16,506 nucleotides of DNA from 2-01-FULL-49-22 sp036507655. Lineage in GTDB: Bacteria; Patescibacteriota; Saccharimonadia; Saccharimonadales; UBA10212. Location: assembly GCA_036507655.1 (NCBI GenBank), contig DATCIS010000013.1, positions 1 to 16,506 on the forward strand, read 5' to 3'. Both the position numbers and the translations under genes were made by a program. Positions 1 through 5,955 of this stretch are shown here, in pieces. The notes beneath the pieces were generated by a model. The model had not been told where the DNA came from. It ran no database searches and saw only the letters and a list, made by a program, of their open reading frames with translations. Each line of letters starts with the position of its first letter. The first letter of the stretch is position 1.

Positions 1-168
1 GTGTTCGCGCCGGACGACATCGGCTTGCAACGCGCCATGAAGAAGCTTTACGGCTGGAAAAGCACCCCGAGCAGGGAAAAGCTCGAACAAAAAGCCACCA
101 CATGGCGCCCCTACCGCACTGTGGCCTGCTGGCACCTCTGGCACTCCCTCGACAACACCCCAAAATAA
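1..168 (+). CDS. DNA-3-methyladenine glycosylase (AlkA-like), C-terminal fragment
   Basis: Frame 1 is open from the window edge to TAA at 166-168 and gives 55 residues; the start lies outside the window. The fragment opens with VFAPDDIGLQ and contains WRPYRTVACWHLW, the C-terminal end of the HhH-GPD superfamily as seen in AlkA. In E. coli AlkA the corresponding VFLPDD segment carries the catalytic Asp, so Asp6 of this fragment is the likely catalytic residue. The family excises alkylated bases (3-methyladenine and others) as the first step of base excision repair. No terminator-like hairpin follows; the next promoter begins about 25 bp downstream. The family call rests on a short C-terminal piece, so the exact subfamily is uncertain. 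Confidence 0.75.
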   Translation: MFAPDDIGLQRAMKKLYGWKSTPSREKLEQKATTWRPYRTVACWHLWHSLDNTPK

Positions 169-193
169 TCCTCAGCAGGGAATGCTTGAAAAG

Positions 194-223
194 TTGTAAA
201 TTTTTCATCAAGTGTGCTATAAT
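194..223 (+). promoter_or_regulatory. Promoter of the 324-845 gene
   Basis: TTGTAA at 194-199 and a perfect TATAAT at 218-223 are separated by 18 bp, with an extended -10 (TGC directly before TATAAT). The start of transcription would lie near 230, giving a leader of about 94 nt. Confidence 0.6.
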
Positions 224-268
224 CAAAGTAACAAGTCGACTCTTACAACGTACATTATTCAAAGGAGA

Positions 269-322
269 GTGTTACTAAGGCGCCGGACGAGGTTCTTAAG
301 CGTTCACCAGGAAAGGTAACAC
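269..322 (+). promoter_or_regulatory. Leader hairpin next to the start codon of 324-845
   Basis: GTGTTAC (269-275) is perfectly complementary to GTAACAC (316-322), one base before the ATG at 324. The proximal Shine-Dalgarno AGGAAAGG (309-316) lies inside the enclosed segment, next to the 3' arm. A second SD-like sequence, AAAGGAG (261-267), abuts the 5' arm. A small inner pairing, TAAG 276-279 with CTTA 295-298, is also possible. The pairing is seen in the sequence; a role in translation control is inference. Confidence 0.4.
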
Positions 323-323
323 C

Positions 324-845
324 ATGTCAATAAGCACCGCCAATTTTTTAGGTAGATATGCGATTCTCCCAAAAAAGCCCGGATTACGGGTAAAAAAAGA
401 CCAGGATTTAGTTTTTACTAGTGCCGAAACCGAATCAGAAAAGCTCATCAATATTACCGATGGGGCTCGCGACAACCTCATTACAGCCAATACAGTTTTT
501 CCGTTCGTACTATTCACGGACACCGTTAGTATCGACAGGCAGAAACTAACAATTGTTCATAGATCGTTTTTCCGTACATCAAGCACAATCAGTGTGCAGA
601 TTGATGATGTTCAAATCGCCAAAGTAGACGTCGGGCCATTTTTTGGATCAGTCCACTTGGCTTCTAAGTATTTTGTCGATAACATTCAATCGATTAACTT
701 CCTAAAACGAGCTGATGCTATTAGGATCCAGAGGCTGCTTCAGGGTTATATGATAGCCCACCATCGGAAAATAGACTGCGCCAGTATCGACAATGACCAA
801 CTAGTCGTCCTGCTAAATGACCTTGGACAGAGCTCTACAAACTAA
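324..845 (+). CDS. Conserved protein with PH-like (bacterial pleckstrin-homology-type) core
   Basis: 173 residues. The start is supported by AGGAAAGG at 309-316, 7 nt before the ATG. There is no signal peptide or clear membrane segment. The central part (about residues 60-125) is rich in beta-strand-like stretches: DTVSIDRQKLTIVHRSFF, then VQIDDVQIAKVDVGPFFGSV, then INFLKRADAIRIQRLLQGYM, which could end in an amphipathic helix. This strand order with a final helix is reminiscent of bacterial PH-like domains, and I recall similar proteins from CPR genomes. No catalytic motif is visible. It stands alone with its own promoter and structured leader. Function unknown; the PH-like call is tentative. 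Confidence 0.6.
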   Translation: MSISTANFLGRYAILPKKPGLRVKKDQDLVFTSAETESEKLINITDGARDNLITANTVFPFVLFTDTVSIDRQKLTIVHRSFFRTSSTISVQIDDVQIAKVDVGPFFGSVHLASKYFVDNIQSINFLKRADAIRIQRLLQGYMIAHHRKIDCASIDNDQLVVLLNDLGQSSTN

Positions 846-857
846 CATAAAGCAATA

Positions 858-872
858 GCGGGTGGTACCCGC
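858..872 (+). repeat. Short GC hairpin after the 324-845 gene
   Basis: GCGGGT (858-863) pairs with ACCCGC (867-872) around a 3-base loop, 13 bp after the stop. No T-tract follows on either strand, so it is not a convincing intrinsic terminator. It may only protect the 3' end of the mRNA. Confidence 0.35.
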
Positions 873-934
873 CAACAAAATAAGAAACTTTTGGCTAAAA
901 GAACGCCTGGTTTGATGCAACCCTTGCGTAAAGG

Positions 935-963
935 TTGCGTAGTTATACCCGTTATGCTAGAAT
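935..963 (+). promoter_or_regulatory. Promoter of the DEAD-box helicase gene
   Basis: TTGCGT at 935-940 and TAGAAT at 958-963 with a 17-bp spacer and an extended -10 (TGC). Transcription would begin near 970 and give a leader of about 95 nt containing a long hairpin. Confidence 0.55.
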
Positions 964-994
964 AAGTTTATTGTTCAAAATGAATCCTAGTTTG

Positions 995-1041
995 TTTAAT
1001 TTCTAACTCGGCTTCATATAAAGCAAGCGAGTTAAATTAAA
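995..1041 (+). promoter_or_regulatory. Long AU-rich hairpin in the helicase leader
   Basis: The arm at 995-1010 pairs with 1028-1041 over 14 base pairs, interrupted only by a 2-nt bulge (TC at 1002-1003): a TAACTCG/CGAGTTA half plus a TTTAATT/AATTAAA half. It ends 5 nt before the Shine-Dalgarno GAGAGGG (1047-1053). Such a structure beside the ribosome-binding site could make translation temperature-dependent, which would fit a cold-shock-type RNA helicase. That role is inference. Confidence 0.5.
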
Positions 1042-1064
1042 TAAATGAGAGGGATTCTTTTTTA

Positions 1065-2261
1065 ATGTACAAAAATAACCATAGTCGCAGCCATTTCAAT
1101 GGCGGGCGGCGTTTTAACAGAGGCAGTACCGCCAAGAAACCAAGAAGCCGGGGCCAATATATCGACCCTAAGCGCTTTATCAAATCGGCCAACCCGGCGC
1201 TCGACAGCGACTACGTGGCTAAATTGGGTTTTGCCGATTTTGCCATCCACCCTCTGCTAAAGAGCAACATAGCGGTTAAGGGCTATAAGGTACCATCGGA
1301 AATTCAAGATAAAGCCATACCCTTAGGCCTGGCCGGGCGGGACATAGTTGGTGTTGCCAATACCGGCACGGGCAAGACAGCGGCCTTTGCCGTACCGATA
1401 CTCAATAAATTAATGCATACGCACCAAGCCAGAGCCCTGATTGTGGCACCGACGCGCGAGCTGGCTATCCAAATAGACGACCAAATCAGAATTTATGCCA
1501 AACACAGCAACATTAAAACCGCCATATTGATAGGCGGCTTGCCGCTGGGGCGCCAGACGACCTCGCTCAAAGCCGCGCCGAACATCATAATCGGTACGCC
1601 GGGGCGGCTTATAGATCACATCAAACAGGGAAATTTACGCTTAGACGCCTGCAGCATGGTGGTACTGGACGAAGTGGACAGGATGCTTGATATGGGCTTC
1701 ATAAACGACGTGCGCTATCTGCTTGATTTGCTGCCGACGCAGCGGCAATCCTTCTTTTTCAGCGCCACGCTGAGCCGAGAGGTAAACGCGCTGATAAATA
1801 CTTTCACTCGCGAAGCCGTGACCGTTAACGTCAAAGCCGGCGAAACCAGCGAAAAAGTAAACCAGGACGTGGTGCGCTATAACGGCAAACCCGAGCGGTT
1901 GGATCAGCTGCACGAGCTGCTGATAACCGGACCGGCCAAAAAGACATTGATTTTCGGCGAAACGAAGTACGGCGTGGAACGTCTGGCACGCGAACTGAAA
2001 AACCGCGGCTTTAAAGCCGAGGCACTACACGGCGGTAAAAGCCAGGGACAGCGCAAACGAGCGCTGGATAGTTTCAGAAACAATGGTGTAAATGTTCTGG
2101 TAGCAACAGATGTCGCAGCCCGCGGGATTGACGTCATCGACATTACGCATGTTATCAATTTCGATGTGCCGCACACTTATGACGACTACATCCACCGTAT
2201 CGGCCGAGCCGGCAGGGCAGGCCGCACCGGACACGCCTTGACCTTTGTCGAAAACACCTGA
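1065..2261 (+). CDS. DEAD-box family ATP-dependent RNA helicase
   Basis: 398 residues. After a basic, Gly/Arg-rich N-terminal tail (1-35) the two RecA-like domains carry the helicase motifs in order: Q motif around GYKVPSEIQ (73-81), motif I ANTGTGKT (98-105), Ia PTRELA (129-134), Ib TPGR (178-181), II DEVD (202-205), III SAT (233-235), V ARGID (352-356), VI HRIGRAGR (377-384). The family unwinds short RNA duplexes using ATP, typically in ribosome assembly, mRNA decay or cold adaptation. Motif II is DEVD, not DEAD; the catalytic Asp-Glu pair is intact. The protein stops soon after motif VI, so it lacks a C-terminal RNA-binding extension and the basic N-terminus may do that job. SD GAGAGGG lies 11 nt before the ATG. 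The stop is TGA. It is monocistronic by its flanking promoters. Confidence 0.93.
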   Translation: MYKNNHSRSHFNGGRRFNRGSTAKKPRSRGQYIDPKRFIKSANPALDSDYVAKLGFADFAIHPLLKSNIAVKGYKVPSEIQDKAIPLGLAGRDIVGVANTGTGKTAAFAVPILNKLMHTHQARALIVAPTRELAIQIDDQIRIYAKHSNIKTAILIGGLPLGRQTTSLKAAPNIIIGTPGRLIDHIKQGNLRLDACSMVVLDEVDRMLDMGFINDVRYLLDLLPTQRQSFFFSATLSREVNALINTFTREAVTVNVKAGETSEKVNQDVVRYNGKPERLDQLHELLITGPAKKTLIFGETKYGVERLARELKNRGFKAEALHGGKSQGQRKRALDSFRNNGVNVLVATDVAARGIDVIDITHVINFDVPHTYDDYIHRIGRAGRAGRTGHALTFVENT

Positions 2262-2273
2262 GCAGCGGGACCT

Positions 2274-2302
2274 TTGCCGGCTTTTGACAAAGGGCATATA
2301 AT
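2274..2302 (+). promoter_or_regulatory. Promoter of the bactofilin-like gene
   Basis: TTGCCG at 2274-2279 and a perfect TATAAT at 2297-2302 with a 17-bp spacer; expected start near 2309. A TTGACA at 2284-2289 is only 7 bp from this -10 and cannot be its partner. Confidence 0.5.
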
Positions 2303-2313
2303 TTAGGGTGAAG

Positions 2314-2346
2314 GCCCGTACAAACTTCGAAGAAGTTTAGGCGGGC
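2314..2346 (+). promoter_or_regulatory. Two-step hairpin in the leader of 2360-3505
   Basis: GCCCG (2314-2318) pairs with CGGGC (2342-2346). Inside it AAACTTC (2322-2328) pairs with GAAGTTT (2332-2338) around a GAA loop. The Shine-Dalgarno AAGGAGG (2348-2354) begins one base after the stem, so the stem stacks next to it without covering it. It may stabilise the 5' end or tune initiation. Confidence 0.45.
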
Positions 2347-2359
2347 GAAGGAGGTTGGT

Positions 2360-3505
2360 ATGAAAATAAGAGCTTGGGTGGCACTAAGTGCGGCGGCGGC
2401 ATTTTTATTCGTCATTTTTGCAGGGGCAAGAGCCCAAGCTTGGACCGAGTTTAGAAGCGGCAACAGGGGTACAGTGGCGGCCGGCGAAACTATTGATAGC
2501 ACGCTTTTCATCGGCGCTCAAAGTGTTGATATTGCCGGCACAGTGAACGGCGATGTTTTTTGCGGCGCTCAAACGGTGAACATCAGCGGTACGGTGAAAG
2601 GTGATGTTATTTGCGGTGCCCAAACCATCAACATCAGCGGCACGGTGGAAGGAAGCATTAGAGTAGGCGCTCAGACTGTTAATCTGACCGGCTCTGTTGG
2701 CCGTAATGCGACTGTTGGCGCCCAGACAATCAATACCGACTCCAAAAGCCGCGTCGGCGGCGATGCCAGTTTTGCTGCCACTGATACCCACTTAAACGGC
2801 AGCATCGGCCGCGACCTGGCAGTCGGCGGCGACAGTGTTAACATCGGCGGCGAAGTCGGACGCGACATAAAAAGCGCCGCCAATAAAATAGCTCTTTTAG
2901 GCAGCGCCATTGTGGGCGGCGGAATCGAATACAGCAGCAAGAACAAGATTAGTACGGCCCAAGGAGCAGACGTAAGCGGCAAGGTTACTCAACATATTCC
3001 TAAAAAGCCAGACCGAGCGTTCCCGGCGGTGTTTATCTTCCAGGGCGTTATGGCATTGATGGCTGCTCTGCTACTGCTGATAACAGCTCTGATTGTGACA
3101 GCGCTACTTCCGCAAATGGTTCACTCAATCAGCAATCAGGGTATGAAGCGGCCGTGGTGGGTACTTTTGGCCGGTTTTGCGGCTAGCTTCATGCTCCCAG
3201 TCCTAATCGTGCTATTGATGATAACAGTCGTTGGCATCCCACTGGCTATTTTGCTGCTACTCGGCTGGCTGCTGATTGCATCCTCCAGTGGCCTATTTAC
3301 GGCATACTACGTCGGCCGGATGGTATGGCGCAAGCAAAACAACCCATTGCTGAGAGTACTGGTTGGCGGCCTGATCCTGCTGCTTCTGTTCATGATTCCA
3401 TATCTTGGCTTCTTTGTGATGTTGGCAACATTTTGGATAGGCGCTGGCATGGTGCTGCTGGAACTCTTCGAGCGCACCCCACGACCAAAATACAACCTGA
3501 AATAA
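2360..3505 (+). CDS. Bactofilin-like beta-solenoid repeats fused to a multi-pass membrane domain
   Basis: 381 residues. The start has a consensus AAGGAGG 5 nt upstream. Residues 1-26 form a signal-peptide-like segment ending around AGARAQA. Residues 52-119 hold four consecutive 17-residue repeats, each starting GAQ(S/T)(V/I) followed by G-S/T-V and G (DNA 2513-2716, 51-bp period); degenerate repeats continue to about 205. This periodicity is that of bactofilin-type (polymer-forming cytoskeletal) beta-solenoids. Residues 220-375 are four or so hydrophobic segments. Classical bactofilins are cytoplasmic and have no signal peptide, so here the solenoid probably faces outside and is held by the C-terminal membrane domain. 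Cys68 and Cys85 occupy the same place in adjacent repeats. A structural role in the envelope is inference. Confidence 0.8.
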   Translation: MKIRAWVALSAAAAFLFVIFAGARAQAWTEFRSGNRGTVAAGETIDSTLFIGAQSVDIAGTVNGDVFCGAQTVNISGTVKGDVICGAQTINISGTVEGSIRVGAQTVNLTGSVGRNATVGAQTINTDSKSRVGGDASFAATDTHLNGSIGRDLAVGGDSVNIGGEVGRDIKSAANKIALLGSAIVGGGIEYSSKNKISTAQGADVSGKVTQHIPKKPDRAFPAVFIFQGVMALMAALLLLITALIVTALLPQMVHSISNQGMKRPWWVLLAGFAASFMLPVLIVLLMITVVGIPLAILLLLGWLLIASSSGLFTAYYVGRMVWRKQNNPLLRVLVGGLILLLLFMIPYLGFFVMLATFWIGAGMVLLELFERTPRPKYNLK

Positions 3506-3506
3506 G

Positions 3507-3609
3507 CGGCTATCGCCTTATGAGACACCTCGCATCGCGAGTTTCTCATCGACGCCGGCAAAATGGTTCACATTTTGTCGGGCTGCTCTTCCGGAAGAAG
3601 AACAATAAT
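3507..3609. repeat. Intergenic hairpin element, copy A
   Basis: Directly after the stop of the bactofilin-like gene lies GGCTATCGCCTTAT, then a hairpin with outer arms ATGAGA/TCTCAT and inner arms CTCGC/GCGAG, then a second hairpin with 11-bp arms (3555-3565 with 3571-3581, one G-T pair, loop GTTCA), then the 12-bp palindrome TCTTCCGGAAGA (3587-3598). It aligns along most of its length with copy B at 9778-9873. No T-tract follows on either strand. It lies between convergent genes and may mark or protect transcript 3' ends. Confidence 0.5.
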
Positions 3610-3625
3610 TTTGAGCTTCTGGGGA

Positions 3626-4432
3626 TCAGGCGCGTTTGGCAGCGGGTTTAGCTTTTGGTTTGTGAATAGAGCTAAAGATTCTGCCGATTAGAGCAACCGC
3701 TAAAAGTGCGGCGCCGAGGAGCGTGACTTTGGTGTAAGCGCCGCTGATAGCTTGGCCGATTTGGGTTGTTAGTTCCGGCGACAGCGAGCCCAAGCCGCCA
3801 TCACCGTCTTTTGGCGGGCTCTTGAGCAACAGCGCAATCAACGTACCGGGCAAACTTACAAGAAGGAGAAGAGTACCCAAGTTTGACAGTCGGCCCCAAC
3901 GGGCGCTGAAGTATATGACTCCTAAAGCCAGCAGCAGCGAAATTACGGCGAAAATCCTGAAGAATTTATTGAGAGCTTGATGCGTATCTTTGGTGAAGAT
4001 ATTAAGTAGTGCGGCGTCTTTGACAAATTTTTCTTTTTGCTCAGGCGTGGCACCGAATTTATCGGCTGTGGCCTCAATGCCGTTGTTATAAATCGATTCA
4101 GTAATCGGCTTAAAGACTTTAATAGAAATTTCGGCAGGCGATAAGGATAGATCAGCCTCGGTTATTTTAATTGATGGAACATTAGGTATCGGCTGGATTA
4201 CGCCACCAGCCTCGGCCAGCGCCTCACGGGCTTCTTCGGTATCAACCGTATTGCCGCGGATAAACCCCATACCGATAATCAACGCACCAACTGTAGGCGC
4301 GCGATCTTTGTCTGTCAATTTAACGAGGCTGAACAAAATCAGAGTGGCCGCCAGCGTAAAGACAAGTAAAATCCCACATACCCATTTGGCATCGACATGC
4401 CAGTAGGGACGGGGATTAGGAAAAAGCTTCAT
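3626..4432 (-). CDS. Uncharacterised four-TM membrane protein
   Basis: 268 residues, not recognised. Hydrophobic segments lie at about 17-37, 158-176, 184-204 and 234-252. A soluble segment of about 115 residues (40-155) between the first and second is presumably on one face of the membrane; it includes SLSPAEISIKVFKPITESIYNNG and an acidic stretch rich in Glu/Ala. The C-terminus ends in a Lys/Ala-rich basic tail. The first ATG lies 9 nt after a perfect TATAAT on the minus strand, with no Shine-Dalgarno, suggesting a leaderless mRNA. It is convergent with the bactofilin-like gene and divergent from the PepSY-like gene. The stop is TGA. I see no enzymatic motif. Confidence 0.7.
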   Translation of the reverse strand: MKLFPNPRPYWHVDAKWVCGILLVFTLAATLILFSLVKLTDKDRAPTVGALIIGMGFIRGNTVDTEEAREALAEAGGVIQPIPNVPSIKITEADLSLSPAEISIKVFKPITESIYNNGIEATADKFGATPEQKEKFVKDAALLNIFTKDTHQALNKFFRIFAVISLLLALGVIYFSARWGRLSNLGTLLLLVSLPGTLIALLLKSPPKDGDGGLGSLSPELTTQIGQAISGAYTKVTLLGAALLAVALIGRIFSSIHKPKAKPAAKRA

Positions 4433-4441
4433 TACCGATGA

Positions 4442-4471
4442 ATTATAGCCTAAAAATGCTCATGGTATAAT
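4442..4471. promoter_or_regulatory. Divergent promoter pair between 3626-4432(-) and 4518-5192(+)
   Basis: ATTATA at 4442-4447 is TATAAT on the minus strand and lies 9 nt before the minus-strand ATG. TATAAT at 4466-4471 serves the plus strand, with an extended -10 (TGG). The boxes are 18 bp apart, so the -35 region of each promoter overlaps the -10 of the other (minus -35 would read TTATAC at 17-bp spacing). Simultaneous occupation by two polymerases looks impossible. Confidence 0.5.
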
Positions 4472-4517
4472 CAGTCCGATTACGATCTAGTTTCAAAAAT
4501 TAACAAACGGAGAATAT

Positions 4518-5192
4518 ATGCAAAGTAAACAAAACGGCTTTGCCCATATGACATTGGTGGCCGCCGGAGTGGTTCTGGTTGCCGCCAGCGGAGTAGGCTA
4601 CTACGTCTATGACCAAAATAAATCGCCTAATTTAAGCCAGGAAAATACCAACAAAGTCGAAGTACTAGACTTTTTACCGGATTCCTTGGCCAACGTAAAA
4701 AGCGTTGACGAAATCCGCACCCTAGCCGCCGATAACTTGAACGGCGCGACGATTGTAGGGGTCGAGCTCGAACAAGAGCACGGCCAACTGGTATACAAAG
4801 TTAAGCTAAGCGATGGGCGTATTTTGATGTTTAACGCCGTTAGCGGCGAAGCGCTGGCCTCGACCGAAGAGCATAATGAAGCAGAGCAAGATGAGATTCC
4901 AAATGGTTTTGTGGCCGGAATCAGCATTGACCAAGCCCGCCAAATTGCCCTGGAGCAGCGCCCCGGGGAGACAATAATCAAAATCGAGCTTGAGATGGAA
5001 GAAGGCGTTGGTGTTTACAGCGTGCGCTTTACCGACAGCGGCCGGGTAGATGTTAATGCAACCAACGGTGCGGTCACGAGAGTGGAAGCCGGCGACGAGG
5101 AAGCCTCAGACGACAGCTCAAACGAAAACCACGGCTCAAATGACGATTCGAGTGACGAAAACTCCGGTAGCAACAGCGGCTCTAGCAACTAG
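4518..5192 (+). CDS. Membrane-anchored protein with two PepSY-like domains
   Basis: 224 residues. SD GGAG (4509-4512) lies 5 nt before the ATG. Residues 7-30 form one hydrophobic N-terminal anchor (GFAHMTLVAAGVVLVAASGVGYYVY in outline). Two copies of a PepSY-like unit follow: about 62-115 (VDEIRTLAADNL ... LVYKVKLSDGR ... NAVSGEALA) and about 135-190 (SIDQARQIALEQ ... VGVYSVRFTDSGR ... NATNGAVTRVE). PepSY units are small extracytoplasmic domains, some of which inhibit peptidases or sense the cell surface. The last 35 residues are a Ser/Asn/Asp/Glu/Gly low-complexity tail, likely disordered. It ends 9 bp from the convergent gene at 5202. Domain assignment is by the (E/D)xA..IAL...G..VYxVxxxDG pattern; partner and ligand are unknown. 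Confidence 0.75.
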   Translation: MQSKQNGFAHMTLVAAGVVLVAASGVGYYVYDQNKSPNLSQENTNKVEVLDFLPDSLANVKSVDEIRTLAADNLNGATIVGVELEQEHGQLVYKVKLSDGRILMFNAVSGEALASTEEHNEAEQDEIPNGFVAGISIDQARQIALEQRPGETIIKIELEMEEGVGVYSVRFTDSGRVDVNATNGAVTRVEAGDEEASDDSSNENHGSNDDSSDENSGSNSGSSN

Positions 5193-5201
5193 CCCCTTCA
5201 A

Positions 5202-5531
5202 CTAGATCCTCTTTTTACGGGCATGCATCGTATGACGGACAGTTAATAAGCCGGCCACAGTCAGCCCAGTTGCGAAAACTATAACACCCTTATGTTTAAG
5301 GATAGTTTCGCCGGTCTTTTTCAGTATGACTTTTAATTCTGAAGCCGGCACAACCGCCTCACCTATCTGTACAGCTACTTCATGTGTGGACGACGTTTTT
5401 GATTCCATTCTCTCTATGCCATGCTCAACGTAGTCACGCACACTGCGAACAAACTCCTCAGGCTTAAGAGGTGGCTGTTCGTCGATTACGTCTTCCAAGT
5501 CTTCCTTAAGCGGTCGTTGGGCGTTCTCCAT
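5202..5531 (-). CDS. Small single-TM protein of unknown function
   Basis: 109 residues, not recognised. The N-terminal two thirds are charged and soluble (acidic PLKEDLEDVIDEQPPLKPEEF, then a probable helix), followed by one hydrophobic segment at about 80-99 (HKGVIVFATGLTVAGLLTV) and a basic tail HARKKRI. This is the arrangement of a C-tail-anchored protein. The ATG lies 8 nt after a perfect minus-strand TATAAT (5540-5545), with no usable Shine-Dalgarno, so the mRNA looks leaderless. It converges on the PepSY-like gene with only 9 bp between stops and is divergent from the AbrB-type gene, whose operator begins 39 bp upstream. Confidence 0.6.
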   Translation of the reverse strand: MENAQRPLKEDLEDVIDEQPPLKPEEFVRSVRDYVEHGIERMESKTSSTHEVAVQIGEAVVPASELKVILKKTGETILKHKGVIVFATGLTVAGLLTVRHTMHARKKRI

Positions 5532-5569
5532 ACTCCCGAATTATACCCCCCGAGGCGGTTCTACCTCTG

Positions 5570-5605
5570 TATGTTATAATTTTGTTATAACAAAGTTATA
5601 ACATA
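5570..5605. promoter_or_regulatory. Operator with three GTTATAAC boxes at 11-bp spacing
   Basis: GTTATAAT (5573-5580), GTTATAAC (5584-5591) and GTTATAAC (5595-5602) start exactly 11 bp apart. Each full box is itself a palindrome, and the whole block is bounded by the inverted repeat TATGTTATAA (5570-5579) / TTATAACATA (5596-5605). The first box contains TATAAT preceded by TGT, an extended -10, so bound protein would cover the promoter. The AbrB-type gene starts 44 bp downstream, which suggests autoregulation. Confidence 0.6.
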
Positions 5606-5648
5606 CTACTATAGATAAGCGTTAGAAGCCAAAAAGAGGAAGAGGGGA

Positions 5649-5867
5649 ATGATAAGGAAGATTATAAGAGTCGGGAACTCGGACGGTGTGGTCATACCGG
5701 CATCTGTCATGCGCGCCCATAAGCTCAAAGCCGGTGACAAGGTAGAAGTAATTATTAGCCCGCCGGGCGAAATCGCCCGTAGACTGGAATTTTTGCAAGA
5801 GCTGGACGACTTCCGCAAACATCGTGATAAGCCAGCCAAAAATCCATCCAAAGGCCAACTCCTCTAG
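5649..5867 (+). CDS. AbrB/MazE-type (SpoVT-AbrB swapped-hairpin) DNA-binding protein
   Basis: 72 residues. SD AAGAGGA (5634-5640) lies 8 nt before the ATG. Residues 1-40 match the SpoVT-AbrB swapped-hairpin pattern: IRKIIRVGNSDGVVIPASVMR followed by LKAGDKVEVII. The family binds DNA as dimers through the beta-barrel of this domain. The remaining 30 residues form a charged helix-like tail (EIARRLEFLQELDDFRKHRDK), which in MazE-type antitoxins is the toxin-binding part. No toxin gene (MazF, PIN, Fic or similar) is adjacent, so it may be a stand-alone regulator and not an antitoxin. The repeat operator directly upstream is its likely target. The domain is recognised with good confidence; the regulon is unknown. 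Confidence 0.8.
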   Translation: MIRKIIRVGNSDGVVIPASVMRAHKLKAGDKVEVIISPPGEIARRLEFLQELDDFRKHRDKPAKNPSKGQLL

Positions 5868-5883
5868 TACTTTACGTTCGGTG

Positions 5884-5889
5884 TAAAAT
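5884..5889 (+). promoter_or_regulatory. -10 box of the 5896-6763 transcript
   Basis: TAAAAT at 5884-5889, with 6 nt to the ATG at 5896, puts the expected transcription start on the A of that ATG. No clear -35 is seen. Confidence 0.4.
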
Positions 5890-5895
5890 ATAAGC

Positions 5896-5955
5896 ATGGC
5901 CAAGGAGCAGGTTTGCGGTGGAGCTTTGGAGCGATTTGCTGGGAGTCCGGCATGA
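5896..5955 (+). CDS. Possible 19-codon leader peptide upstream of the HAD-like gene
   Basis: ATG at 5896 to TGA at 5953-5955 encodes MAKEQVCGGALERFAGSPA. The ATG sits where a leaderless transcript from the -10 at 5884-5889 would begin. The stop overlaps the ATG of the next gene as ATGA (5952-5955), the usual geometry of translational coupling. The frame differs from the downstream gene. The peptide contains one Cys and has no run of a regulatory amino acid, so it is not a classical attenuator. It may simply deliver ribosomes to the HAD-like start. Alternatively it is chance, and a TTG at 5913 with SD AAGGAG (5902-5907) begins the downstream gene. Confidence 0.35.
   Translation: MAKEQVCGGALERFAGSPA

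Noticed and set aside
2284..2302. TTGACA and TATAAT as a -35/-10 pair
   Set aside because: Only 7 bp separate them; TTGCCG at 2274 gives the correct 17-bp spacing.
2155..2511. Minus-strand ORF of 118 codons spanning the helicase end and bactofilin start
   Set aside because: It overlaps two well-supported genes and a promoter, has no ribosome-binding site and shows no recognisable domain; it is a frame shadow.
3325..3651. Plus-strand ORF of 108 codons across the bactofilin-like gene end
   Set aside because: It is in another frame of a good gene and reads through repeat element A, with no SD or family signature.
5913..5951. TTG start at 5913 for the HAD-like gene
   Set aside because: It has a good SD, but the added residues (MRWSFGAICWESG) do not fit the family start, while ATG 5952 begins right before motif I with its own SD. 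It is kept as an alternative only.
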